DNA of 41,128 bases, from NCBI RefSeq assembly GCF_000484695.1, contig NZ_AXVR01000044.1, positions 1 to 41,128 of the forward strand, read 5' to 3'. This DNA is from Salinispora cortesiana. GTDB lineage: Bacteria; Actinomycetota; Actinomycetes; Mycobacteriales; Micromonosporaceae. How positions within the stretch are numbered: the stretch's first letter is position 1; each line of letters opens with the position of its first letter. This document shows positions 1 to 7,928 of the stretch, in pieces. The position numbers and the translations under genes are program-made. The notes under the pieces were generated by a model. That model did no database searches, was not told where the DNA came from, and saw only the letters and a program-made list of their open reading frames with translations.

Positions 1-37
1 GGGGTACAGCCAAGGTACGGCGGAAACCGGCAATAGG
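1..37 (+). repeat. Left terminal inverted repeat of the Tn3 transposon
   Basis: It starts GGGGTACAGCCAAGG and matches the reverse complement of 6142-6178 at 36 of 37 positions; the mismatch is at position 6 (A here, G at the right end). Tn3-family ends are usually about 38 bp. TnpA binds and cleaves here. Confidence 0.95.
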
Positions 38-54
38 CGGTAACGCGCCTTGAT

Positions 55-98
55 GGGGTGAGCGCCAAGGTGCGGCCGTAAGGGGCGGTAACCTGCGC
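55..98 (+). repeat. Degenerate second copy of the left transposon end
   Basis: Bases 55-80 (GGGGTGAGCGCCAAGGTGCGG onward) resemble the first 26 bases of the terminal repeat, sharing GGGGT and the core GCCAAGGTRCGGC. Both copies are followed by GGCGGTAAC (36-44 and 84-92). The left end therefore looks like a decayed tandem duplication with a unit of about 50 bp. It could be an extra TnpA binding site or a relic of a one-ended event. Confidence 0.55.
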
Positions 99-119
99 TC
101 TGCTTATGGTTTCCGCTGT

Positions 120-707
120 TCAGATGGCTTCGGCGGGCAGCTTGGCCAGGTGACGGTAGATGGTGGGCCGGGTGACGCCGAACTCGGCGGCGATCTGCTC
201 GACGGTGTGTACCCGGCGTCCGTCGGGTCCGGTCTCCTCATACATCTGCTGGGCGATTTTTGCCTGACGCGGGGTCAGTTTGGGTTTCTGCCCGCCGGTG
301 CGACCGCGGGCCCGGGCGGCGGCCAAGCCGTCGAGGGTGCGTTCGGACATCAGCGCGTGCTCGAACTCGGCTATCGAGCCGAGGATTTGGAAGAACATCC
401 GGCCCATCGCGGTGGACGTGTCGATGTTCTGGTCGAGCACGACCAGGTCGACGTTGCGATCCTGCAACTGGGCGGACAGGTCGATGAGGTTCTCCAGCGA
501 GCGGCCGAGCCGGTCCAGCTTGGTGACCACGAGTTGGTCGCCGGGTCGGTGGGCGACCAGCAGCGCCTTGTCGAGCTCGGGGCGGCGGGCGAGTTTGCCG
601 GACGCCTTGTCGACGTAAATCTGTTCGCAGCCGGCCGCGGTGAGCGCGTCGTGTTGGGCGTTGGGGTTCTGGTCGCGGGTGGAGACCCGCCCGTAGCCGA
701 TCCGCAT
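120..707 (-). CDS. tnpR: Tn3-type serine resolvase
   Basis: Site-specific serine recombinase that resolves transposon cointegrates at a res site. The 195-residue protein opens with MRIGYGRVST, placing the nucleophilic serine at residue 9, and has the conserved TKLDRLGRS arginine motif and a GRMFFQILGSIAEFE stretch from the catalytic and dimerisation domain. The C-terminal part (about 140-195) ends in a helix-turn-helix (EQIAAEFGVTRPTIYRHL) for res binding. ATG at 707 is chosen over an upstream in-frame start because resolvases begin directly with this first strand. The gene is transcribed toward the left end. The res site should lie upstream, between 708 and 894. Confidence 0.93.
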   Translation of the reverse strand: MRIGYGRVSTRDQNPNAQHDALTAAGCEQIYVDKASGKLARRPELDKALLVAHRPGDQLVVTKLDRLGRSLENLIDLSAQLQDRNVDLVVLDQNIDTSTAMGRMFFQILGSIAEFEHALMSERTLDGLAAARARGRTGGQKPKLTPRQAKIAQQMYEETGPDGRRVHTVEQIAAEFGVTRPTIYRHLAKLPAEAI

Positions 708-894
708 GACCCTGACTGTGACGCGAACCTCTGAAAGCGTTACGAAGGCGCGGACACGGGTTGTGTTACAAGGCCGGCCTGGGCGAACGTCCATGCCGCC
801 AGGGTGTATCGCGAACGAACGTTAGCGTTCACCGTCAGGAGCGACTATGAAAGGCTGACATGTCCCGTCAGGTTTTTCTGTCAAGGTCTCCGTC
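708..894. promoter_or_regulatory. Putative res / promoter region between tnpR and the passenger SDR
   Basis: This 187-bp intergenic stretch separates divergent tnpR and SDR genes and is the natural place for the res site, which in Tn3 elements adjoins tnpR. An inverted repeat GAACG-N8-CGTTC lies at 813-830. It could be a resolvase subsite, an operator for the WYL regulator, or a weak SOS-like box (GAAC-N4-GTTA). The individual res subsites cannot be assigned by eye. Confidence 0.4.
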
Positions 895-1809
895 ATGGAT
901 CTTGATTTGGCAGGCAAGGTTGCTGTGGTAGCTGGGGCGACTCGCGGTGCGGGGCGCCAGATTGCCGTGCAGCTTGGTGCCCGCGGGGCGACGGTGTATG
1001 CCACCGGCCGCAGTACCCGCGCGCATCGATCGGAGATGGACCGGTCGGAGACGATCGAGGAGACTGCTGAGCTGGTGACTGCGGCCGGTGGTAGGGGGAT
1101 CGCTGTCCAGATCGATCACCTCGTCGCGGAGCAGGTGCGTGCGCTGGTGGAGCGCGTCGATGCTGAGCAGGGGTGCCTGGACATCCTGGTCAACAACATC
1201 TGGGGTGCGGAGCTGTTGTTCAGCTGGGACCAGAAGCTGTGGGAACACCCCCTGGAAACCGGCCTGCACATCTTGCGGCTGGCGGTCGATACCCACGTCA
1301 TCACCAGCCACTTCGCGCTGCCATTGCTGATCCGCCGACCGGGTGGCTTGGTAGTCGAGATGACCGACGGCACCGCGGAGTACAACCGTACGAACTACCG
1401 GGTGTCGTTCTTCTACGACCTGGCCAAGACCTCGGTGCTGCGCATGGCGTTCGCCCAGGCTCAGGAGCTGGCCTCGTTCGGTGCCACCGCGGTGGCCCTG
1501 ACGCCGGGCTGGATGCGTTCGGAGATCATGCTGGAGCACTTCGGGGTCACCGAGGCCAACTGGTACGACGCCACGGCCACCGAACCTCACTTCGCGATTT
1601 CGGAGAGCCCCGCCTTCGTCGGCCGGGCGGTCGCCGCGCTCGCGGCCGACCCGGACATCGCCCGGTGGAACGGGCAGTCGCTGTCCAGCGGGCAGCTGGC
1701 TCAGGTCTACGGCTTCACTGATCTCGACGGTAGTCGCCCGGACTGCTGGCGGTACCTGGTCGAGGTCCAGGACGCCGGCAAGCCGGCGGACGTCACCGGC
1801 TACCGCTGA
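895..1809 (+). CDS. SDR-family oxidoreductase, transposon passenger
   Basis: Short-chain dehydrogenase/reductase of 304 residues; substrate unknown. The N-terminal Rossmann fold carries the cofactor motif AGATRGAGRQ (residues about 13-22), then NNIWG in place of NNAG, and a catalytic YxxxK (YDLAK) near residue 177. It is longer than classical SDRs (about 250) and has a C-terminal extension, as in the DHRS1-like group. It begins with ATG at 895 after a weak AAGG. Its 3' end overlaps the convergent WYL regulator by 10 bp (1800-1809). As it lies between tnpR and tnpA and within the terminal repeats, it is cargo that travels with the element. Confidence 0.85.
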   Translation: MDLDLAGKVAVVAGATRGAGRQIAVQLGARGATVYATGRSTRAHRSEMDRSETIEETAELVTAAGGRGIAVQIDHLVAEQVRALVERVDAEQGCLDILVNNIWGAELLFSWDQKLWEHPLETGLHILRLAVDTHVITSHFALPLLIRRPGGLVVEMTDGTAEYNRTNYRVSFFYDLAKTSVLRMAFAQAQELASFGATAVALTPGWMRSEIMLEHFGVTEANWYDATATEPHFAISESPAFVGRAVAALAADPDIARWNGQSLSSGQLAQVYGFTDLDGSRPDCWRYLVEVQDAGKPADVTGYR

Positions 1810-2774
1810 TACAAGTCGGCCAGCCGCTGTGCCGCAACCCGCATCTGCTCGCGCAACGGCTGAGGCGCCAGCACCTCCACTTCCGGGCCCAGGCGTAGCA
1901 GCTGGTCGTAGGCGACCTCGGCGGACTCGACGGGCAGGCGAGTGACCACCCAGCCCTGTTCGTCGGGTCCGCCCGCCGCGGCGGTGGCCGCCTGCACCGC
2001 GGGCGGCTCGACGGCGAACCGTAACGCCCGCAGCCCGGCCTGACTCAGTCGTACCGTCACCTGCTCGGCGAGCATCCCGCGGACGAACTGCGCCGCCCGT
2101 TCAGCCCACACTGCCGGCAGGTCAAAAGACTCCTCGCGGACGAACCGCTGATCAGTGACCTCGACGCCTACGACTCGGTCGACGCGGTATACCCGCAGGT
2201 CCGCGCCGACCCGCGCGACGAGGTACCAGATCCCCGCCTTGAGGACCACGCCGTAGGGCTGCACGGTGCGCGTCACCTCGTCATGTCGATGGTAACGAAG
2301 GATCACCGTCAGGTCCTGCCACACCGCGCGGACCAAGACGCTCAGCGCAGGCGGCGGGTCGCTGTCGTGAAACCACCCCGGCACATCGAGGTGGAAGCGT
2401 TGCGCCGCCTGCGCCGCCGCATCACGCAACTCGGCTGGCAGCGCCGCGCTGACCTTGAGCTGGGCGGTGGCCAGCACATCGCCGAGTCCCATGTCTCGCG
2501 CCGGGCCGTACAGACCGAGCAGAAACAATGCCTCAGCCTCAGCCCGGCTGAGTCCGGTTAGCCGGGTGCGGTAGCCATCGACCAGTCGGTAGCCGCCGTG
2601 TCGTCCCTGTTCGGCGTAGACCGGCACCCCCGCAGCGGCCAATGCGATGATGTCGCGGTAGACAGTCCGTTCTGAGACGCCTACTTCACCCGCCAACTCC
2701 GCTGCGGTCATAGCTCCCCGCGCCTGCAGCAGCAGCACCATCGAGAACAGCCGGGACATACGCACATCCGCCAT
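1800..2774 (-). CDS. WYL-domain transcriptional regulator, transposon passenger
   Basis: DeoR-like regulator with an N-terminal winged helix-turn-helix (SRLFSMVLLLQARGAMTAAE... then VGVSERTVYRD, residues about 5-45) followed by a WYL domain that normally senses ligands or nucleotides. The usual W-Y-L core is seen as GIWYLVARV around residue 200. ATG at 2774 is chosen (324 residues); a GTG at 2795 and an ATG at 2759 are alternatives. It is convergent with and overlaps the passenger SDR by 10 bp, so it may regulate that gene or respond to its product. This functional link is inferred only from their joint capture in the transposon. Confidence 0.85.
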   Translation of the reverse strand: MADVRMSRLFSMVLLLQARGAMTAAELAGEVGVSERTVYRDIIALAAAGVPVYAEQGRHGGYRLVDGYRTRLTGLSRAEAEALFLLGLYGPARDMGLGDVLATAQLKVSAALPAELRDAAAQAAQRFHLDVPGWFHDSDPPPALSVLVRAVWQDLTVILRYHRHDEVTRTVQPYGVVLKAGIWYLVARVGADLRVYRVDRVVGVEVTDQRFVREESFDLPAVWAERAAQFVRGMLAEQVTVRLSQAGLRALRFAVEPPAVQAATAAAGGPDEQGWVVTRLPVESAEVAYDQLLRLGPEVEVLAPQPLREQMRVAAQRLADLYQR

Positions 2775-2920
2775 CTTGGCCGTACAAGCCAGCACCCGAC
2801 ACCTCGCCCACCCAGCACGCCCAGACTTGAGGGCGACGAGCCATCAGGGGACCAGTCCTCCCCGCCCGCGTCAGGATCACGCAGCGGCCGCCGGGCACCA
2901 CCGAGCTCATTCGGCGACCG

Positions 2921-5900
2921 TCACCGGGCGGGTGACGGTACGGGCTCCGGGATGGTGAGGTCGATGTCGGGTAGGTGCGCGTCGTACTGCTCGGGGGTGA
3001 TGGTGATCTCGTCGGTGGCGTAGACGCCGAACCGGTTGATCCGCATCGTCTGGTACGGCGACAGCACGGCCAGGTCCTCCGGCTTGATCTCCCAGCCCTC
3101 ACCGGCGAGTTGCCGGAGCACGCTCATCATGTCCAGGGTGGTGTGAAAGATGACCGCGTTGGTCAGCAGGGTGGAGAACTTGATGTGTTTCTCCTGCTCG
3201 GCGGGGTCGTTGTCGCGGACGCGGCCCTCGTTGCCGAATCGGCACCAGGCGGAGAAGTTGTTGTAGGACTCGACCTTGTTGGTCGCCGCGGTGGTCCGCC
3301 GGCGTAGCTGCGGGTCCGACAGGTAGCGCAGTAGCTGGATCGTGCGGATGACCCGGCCGACCTCGCGGAAGGCCTTGTAGAAGTTGTTGCGCCGGGAGTA
3401 GGTCGACAGCCGGCGCAGCAACGTCACGGATGAGATCTTCCCGGCCGCGACGGAAAGCACGATCCGCATCAGGTCGTCGTAGTGGCGTTCGATCAGGTCC
3501 CAGTCGATGACGTTGCGGCCGGGCTCGCCGAACAGGGCCTCGATGTGCCGGAACCGGGTGGCCGCCGACGTGCGGTAGAAGTTGAGATCCTTCCAGTTAC
3601 GCACCCGCGGCATCAGCTCGAACCCGCACAAATGCGCGAGCGCGTAGACGGGCAGCGCCTGGCCCTGGGTGTCGGCGTGGATCGTGCCCGGCCGCACCTT
3701 GGACTGCTGGTCGAGCAGGCCCTGGATGATGTGCACGGCCTCCCACACCCCGACCGGGATGAACTTGGAGAACAACGCGATGTAGGTGTCCGACACGTAG
3801 TGGTACGCGATCCCGCCGGTGCCGCCGTACCGGATCGACGTCTCCGCCAGGAGGTTGTCGATGAACGTGTCCACCTGGGTACCGTCCGCGGCGACCACCG
3901 ATCCGTCGCCCCACACCTTGATTAGGTCCAGCTCGGTGAACGCATCGACGACGTCGGCGATGGCCTTGTTCAGCTTGCCGATCGTGACGTGCCGCGCCGA
4001 CGTGGTGGCCAGCTCGTGGGCGCTGACCCCGGCGATGTGCCGGGCGGCCTGCGCCGGCCCCAGGTTCGTGCCGTACGTGAACGTGGTCAGGATGTAGCGC
4101 ACGAACGGGTCTTTGAGCTTCGGATCCGAACCCGACACGGGCGAGAACCGGCGCCACCAGTCCAGCCAGTGCCCGGTGCGGGCCAGGATCCCCATCAGCG
4201 TGCGCTCCGGCATCCGGTCCCGCACGGCGAGCGCGATGGCCTGCGCCGACGGTGTGGGCGGCGCCGCTCGCAGCTGCTTGAGCGATGGACGGCCGAGCTC
4301 GTCGATGGTGAAGTCGGCCAGGTCCGGATACGCGCTGTCGGTTGCCCGGCACTGCGCGTCGAGGCGCTCGTGCAGGTCCGCGCGGAACCCGGCGGCTGTC
4401 GCCGGGATACCGACCTCGGCACAGAAGCCCGGCAGCATCGCGGCGACTTCGTCCGGGGACAGCAGCTGATCAGCCCAGTTCGCGTACGCCTGCGCGCCGG
4501 TCACAGCGATGTCGCCGGTCCGCAGTTCCTCGGCCAGATACGTCAGCACGCACGCCTCCAAGTGCCGGCGTACGAACATGCCGGGCCGGCTGCGGTCCCG
4601 GATCGACCTGTTCCAGTTCTCCGACGCGAACGACGTGTCAAACACGTGGATCCGCTGCTCACCCGTCTCTGGGTAGGTCACCGGCCGGCCCTGCTCGTCT
4701 AACACCGAGATCCGGTCAGGGATGTGATCGCGGGTCAGCATCGTGTGCTCACGCATGTAGTCCAGCAGCTGCAACACACTGCGGTCCGCGCTGGTCGCCT
4801 CCAAGTCCAGGACGCCCACCATGGCCAGCATCGACGACCGGTCCTTGCGGAAATGCCGGGCCACCAGCGGCACATGGTTGTCGCCGTGGGTCGCCCGGAC
4901 CGCATCGATGCGGGCCAGCTCCTCCGGGAAACCGCCCGCGGCCTCGACTGTCTTGCGGGCCATCTCCAGCGCCGCGGCGTGCTGGGCCGCGGCCGGACCG
5001 TACGGGTCGAGGTGCTCCAGGACCTGCCGGTAGTTGACGATCAGCGCCTCGGTGACCTTCTGCTGCTTCTTCTTCAGCTCCTCCAGCTCCAGCCGGGCCC
5101 GCTTGGTCAGGGTGCCGACCCGCCGGCAGAACATCTCCGCTGTGTCGTCGCGGGCCCGCTGCTGCGCGGCGTAAACCATCGCCGCCAGGATCGCGATACG
5201 CTTCGCGTCCCCGTAGTCGCCCAGCACCGCGGCGTCACCGGCCTCACCCTCCCCGGCAAAGTCGGCGATCTTCGATCGCGCGATGCCCTCCCACCAGGAC
5301 CGCGAGTCACCAAGACTGTCGGCCCAGCGCAGATGCTCGATCTGCAGCCGGTAGTTCGTCCACGACGGCCGCGGCGCGGTCCGCTTCAACCGGTTGTAGT
5401 CGCTCTTGCTCCCCGGACCACCCGCCGTAATCAGCATCCGATCCAACCCGGCCACACCTGCCGGACCGATGCGCTCGACGACCAGCGCGAAGATCGCCGA
5501 GTTGACCTCCTCGCGGATCGCCGAGGCCATCTCGTCCAACGTCGTGTAACCCGGCAGCTCGAACGAGCCCTCGACCAGCTTCTCCAACGCCACATTGATC
5601 AGGTCGGCCGGATCGTTCTTACGCCCGGCAGCCTCCCGGATCGCCGCGGCGGCCACCGCCCGGGCCGCCGGCATGTCCGACACGACTTCACTACGTCGGC
5701 GGATCAGCAGCCGATGATGGCCCCGGGTCCGCTCCGAGTCGTACACCGCGGCGACGTCCTTACCCAGGCCCAGATCCCGCCGGATGTGGGCCACCACCGC
5801 CTCCGGGACCTCATCCAGCCGCGGGAAGTACCCCATCCGGTTGAAGCACTTCAGCTGCACCATGAACGCCAGCAGATGACTGTCCGAGCGCACCAGCCCG

Positions 5901-6007
5901 CTCGTCCACGCGATCTCCTCCGGCTGCGGCGTGTAGAACACGTGCAATTCCCGGGCCGACAGAAACCGCTTGAACCGCGGATACGCGGTCCGCTCGATCG
6001 ACGTCAC
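2921..6007 (-). CDS. tnpA: Tn3-family transposase
   Basis: DDE transposase for replicative transposition, 1028 residues, close to the usual size of about 1000. The N-terminal DUF4158-like region (MTSIERTAYPRFKRFLSARE) contacts the ends. The catalytic core shows Asp701 (WGDGSVVAADGTQ), Asp779 (IHADTQGQ) and Glu913 (NKVESYNNFSAWCRFG), so all three acidic residues are present. There are no frameshifts. It is transcribed away from the right end, with 134 bp between its start and the right inverted repeat. That leader holds a direct repeat AAAGATCAAC at 6027-6036 and 6060-6069 that might be regulatory. Confidence 0.96.
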   Translation of the reverse strand: MTSIERTAYPRFKRFLSARELHVFYTPQPEEIAWTSGLVRSDSHLLAFMVQLKCFNRMGYFPRLDEVPEAVVAHIRRDLGLGKDVAAVYDSERTRGHHRLLIRRRSEVVSDMPAARAVAAAAIREAAGRKNDPADLINVALEKLVEGSFELPGYTTLDEMASAIREEVNSAIFALVVERIGPAGVAGLDRMLITAGGPGSKSDYNRLKRTAPRPSWTNYRLQIEHLRWADSLGDSRSWWEGIARSKIADFAGEGEAGDAAVLGDYGDAKRIAILAAMVYAAQQRARDDTAEMFCRRVGTLTKRARLELEELKKKQQKVTEALIVNYRQVLEHLDPYGPAAAQHAAALEMARKTVEAAGGFPEELARIDAVRATHGDNHVPLVARHFRKDRSSMLAMVGVLDLEATSADRSVLQLLDYMREHTMLTRDHIPDRISVLDEQGRPVTYPETGEQRIHVFDTSFASENWNRSIRDRSRPGMFVRRHLEACVLTYLAEELRTGDIAVTGAQAYANWADQLLSPDEVAAMLPGFCAEVGIPATAAGFRADLHERLDAQCRATDSAYPDLADFTIDELGRPSLKQLRAAPPTPSAQAIALAVRDRMPERTLMGILARTGHWLDWWRRFSPVSGSDPKLKDPFVRYILTTFTYGTNLGPAQAARHIAGVSAHELATTSARHVTIGKLNKAIADVVDAFTELDLIKVWGDGSVVAADGTQVDTFIDNLLAETSIRYGGTGGIAYHYVSDTYIALFSKFIPVGVWEAVHIIQGLLDQQSKVRPGTIHADTQGQALPVYALAHLCGFELMPRVRNWKDLNFYRTSAATRFRHIEALFGEPGRNVIDWDLIERHYDDLMRIVLSVAAGKISSVTLLRRLSTYSRRNNFYKAFREVGRVIRTIQLLRYLSDPQLRRRTTAATNKVESYNNFSAWCRFGNEGRVRDNDPAEQEKHIKFSTLLTNAVIFHTTLDMMSVLRQLAGEGWEIKPEDLAVLSPYQTMRINRFGVYATDEITITPEQYDAHLPDIDLTIPEPVPSPAR

Positions 6008-6141
6008 GTCACAACCCCAGACCCGTAAAGATCAACCCGGACGGATCGGGAACGTACCAAAAGATCAACAAAGTCGAAGACCGGCATCGATCAGCTCCGA
6101 GATACCGGCCCTCACCAGCGCAAAGCCAAAGGACCGCTCAC

Positions 6142-6178
6142 CCTATTGCCGGTTTCCGCCGTACCTTGGCTGCACCCC
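6142..6178 (-). repeat. Right terminal inverted repeat of the Tn3 transposon
   Basis: Reverse complement of bases 1-37 with one mismatch; it ends in ...GGCTGCACCCC at 6178. Chromosomal sequence resumes with TACGA at 6179. Confidence 0.95.
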
Positions 6179-6247
6179 TACGAGGCGGACATCAGCTACG
6201 TGCGCACCCACCGCGACACCCTGCGTGCCGCGTTCGACGTGGACTGA
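6179..6247 (+). pseudogene. Possible 3' tail of a gene interrupted by the transposon
   Basis: Immediately after the right inverted repeat an open frame reads YEADISYVRTHRDTLRAAF and stops with TGA at 6245-6247 (22 codons). It starts exactly at the transposon junction and has actinobacterial codon bias (G/C in almost every third position). The rest of the gene would lie left of the window. The helical ending is reminiscent of C-termini of actinobacterial helix-turn-helix regulators, but the family is not recognised. Confidence 0.4.
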
Positions 6248-6324
6248 AGTCTTGATGTCCATGAGAAAGCGGACTGGTAGCAGCAGACTGCCCGACCGCC
6301 GACTGTCCACCCGACCCGGTCGTT

Positions 6325-6918
6325 TCAGGGGCGGGGGTGAAGGCCGTTGAGGGCGGCGGTGACGACGCTGTCGGCGTATTCGCTGGTGAGGGGGCCGCTA
6401 CGTTGTAGCCAGCGGTTGAGCACTGGCCCCCAGATGATGTCCACTGCCACGTCGAGATCGAGGTCCGCGGCGAGTTGGCCGGCCTGCTGGGCGCTGCGCA
6501 GCCGATGTCGTTTGGCGTGCCGCATTGGCGTGTCCAGGCGTTCGGCGTAGGCGGCGGCCAGTTCGGGATCGTGCGTGATCTCGGTGGCCAGCGCGCGCAG
6601 TGGCTGGTCGTAGCGCGGGTCGTTGAGCTCGGCGACAGTGGCGCGCAGGACCGCGGTCAGGTCTGCGTGCAGGTCGCCGGTGTCAGGAAGGAGCACCGGC
6701 TCACCCGCATCACCCTCATTGAGCATGAGGAATGCGTCGAAAATAACGACGCCCTTGGAGGGCCACCAGCGATAGATGGTCTGCTTTCCCACTCCGGCGC
6801 GCGCGGCGATGCCCTCAATGGTGAGTTTGGCGTAGCCGACCTCCTGTAGCAGGTCGAACGCGGCCGTGAGTATGGCCCGCCGGGAGCTCTCCCGCCGGCG
6901 GCTGGGGTTGGGTGCCAT
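6325..6918 (-). CDS. TetR-family transcriptional regulator
   Basis: 197-residue repressor with an N-terminal TetR helix-turn-helix (TIEGIAARAGVGKQTIYRWW, residues about 33-52) and a helical C-terminal ligand-binding domain of the type ending in a WGPVLNRWL helix. It is divergent from the SDR at 7042. The 123-bp gap contains two dyads sharing GAGACG/CGTCT, the expected binding sites of such a repressor. The likely role is autoregulation and control of the SDR, released by a small molecule that the SDR handles. Confidence 0.9.
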   Translation of the reverse strand: MAPNPSRRRESSRRAILTAAFDLLQEVGYAKLTIEGIAARAGVGKQTIYRWWPSKGVVIFDAFLMLNEGDAGEPVLLPDTGDLHADLTAVLRATVAELNDPRYDQPLRALATEITHDPELAAAYAERLDTPMRHAKRHRLRSAQQAGQLAADLDLDVAVDIIWGPVLNRWLQRSGPLTSEYADSVVTAALNGLHPRP

Positions 6919-6937
6919 CCCATCATCATAGCTAGCG

Positions 6938-7006
6938 AGACGAATCGTTCCGTCTTGTTGCAGGGGAACGAGGGGCGTAAGGTCGCAATCGAGACGTTAC
7001 GTCTCG
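6938..7006. promoter_or_regulatory. Paired operator dyads between TetR and SDR genes
   Basis: Two inverted repeats: AGACGAATCGTTCCGTCT at 6938-6955 (imperfect) and CGAGACGTTACGTCTCG at 6990-7006 (perfect 8-bp arms about a central T). They share AGACG...CGTCT and their centres are about 51 bp apart, close to five helical turns. The first lies near the TetR start and the second upstream of the SDR ribosome-binding site, so one could serve each promoter. Confidence 0.7.
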
Positions 7007-7041
7007 TCTTGTAGGTCACCCGTTGAAGATAGGAGAACCCC

Positions 7042-7902
7042 ATGCGCGACCTATCCGACACCGCTGCCCGCACCTGGTTCATCACCGGCGCCAGCCGTGG
7101 CCTGGGCCGCGCCTTCACCACAGCCGCGCTCGAACGAGGGGACCGGGTGGTCGCCGCCGCCCGGACCATCACCGCCGAAGACTTCGATGAACGTCACAGC
7201 GAACGGCTGCTTGCGCTGCCGCTCGATCTGACCGACCGGACGGCGGTCTTCGCCGCCGTCGCCACCGCGATCGAACACTCTGGGCACCTCGACATCGTCG
7301 TCAACAACGCCGGCACCCTGTCCCTGGGCATGATCGAAGAATTCACCGAGGAGCAGGCACGGGCTCAGTTCGAAGTGAACCTCTTCGGCGCGCTCTGGGT
7401 CTCCCAGGCCGTCCTGCCGCAGCTGCGCACCCAACGGGCCGGCCACATCGTGCAGATCTCCAGCATCGCCGCCCTCGGCGGCTTCCCCAGCACCGGTCTG
7501 TACAGCGCGAGTAAATTCGCGCTCGAAGGCATGAGCGAAGCCCTTGCGCTGGAGGCGGCTGCCTTCAACATCAAAGTCAGCATCGTGCAGCCCGGTGGCT
7601 ACTGGACCAACCTTTACCAGGACATGACCACCACCACGTCGGTGGATGCCTACGATCCGCTCCGTGCCCAGGTGCAGGCGCAGTGGGCGCAGGGGTCGGT
7701 CGACAGCGAGCCCCGCCTCGCCGCCGAAGCCCTACTCACACTCGTCGACAACGACGAACCACCACTGCGGCTGCTGCTCGGCGGCACGGTCTACGATCTG
7801 GCCTTCGACCTCTCCCGCCGCCGGATGGACACCTGGGCCAGCTGGGAACAGGTCAGCCGGGCCGCCGAGCACGCCGTACCAGCACCCGAAAGCGTTCGAT
7901 AG
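7042..7902 (+). CDS. SDR-family oxidoreductase
   Basis: NAD(P)-dependent short-chain dehydrogenase of 286 residues. The motifs are complete: TGASRGLG (residues about 14-21) for cofactor, DLTD, NNAG, and a catalytic Ser-Tyr-Lys set (QISSIAALGG then YSASK). It is preceded by AGGAG at good spacing from ATG 7042. It is divergent from the TetR regulator, an arrangement in which the regulator commonly senses the enzyme's substrate. The substrate cannot be deduced. It belongs to the classical group whose members end in a variable C-terminal extension. Confidence 0.92.
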   Translation: MRDLSDTAARTWFITGASRGLGRAFTTAALERGDRVVAAARTITAEDFDERHSERLLALPLDLTDRTAVFAAVATAIEHSGHLDIVVNNAGTLSLGMIEEFTEEQARAQFEVNLFGALWVSQAVLPQLRTQRAGHIVQISSIAALGGFPSTGLYSASKFALEGMSEALALEAAAFNIKVSIVQPGGYWTNLYQDMTTTTSVDAYDPLRAQVQAQWAQGSVDSEPRLAAEALLTLVDNDEPPLRLLLGGTVYDLAFDLSRRRMDTWASWEQVSRAAEHAVPAPESVR

Positions 7903-7928
7903 CGACCTTCCACACCTGCCCGGGGAGG

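Larger units (their letters stand above)
1..6178. mobile_element. Complete Tn3-family transposon carrying an SDR gene and a WYL regulator
   Basis: The unit is bounded by near-identical 37-bp inverted repeats (1-37 and 6142-6178, one mismatch) that begin with GGGG, as is typical of the Tn3 family. Inside are a serine resolvase (120-707), a passenger SDR (895-1809), a convergent WYL regulator (1800-2774) and a roughly 1000-residue Tn3 transposase (2921-6007). Because the first base of the window is the first base of the left repeat, the upstream copy of the target duplication cannot be seen. The right flank reads TACGA at 6179-6183, so TACGA is the expected 5-bp duplication. Both transposition genes and both ends look intact, so the element may be functional. 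Confidence 0.93.

Noticed and set aside
812..827. LexA/SOS-like box GAAC-N4-GTTA before the passenger SDR
   Set aside because: The second half-site is imperfect and the same bases form a longer GAACG-N8-CGTTC dyad that fits other regulators or res equally well.
4724..6028. Long plus-strand open frame of 434 codons
   Set aside because: Antisense to tnpA; its His/Arg/Gln-rich composition is that of a GC-rich shadow frame, while tnpA has all family motifs.
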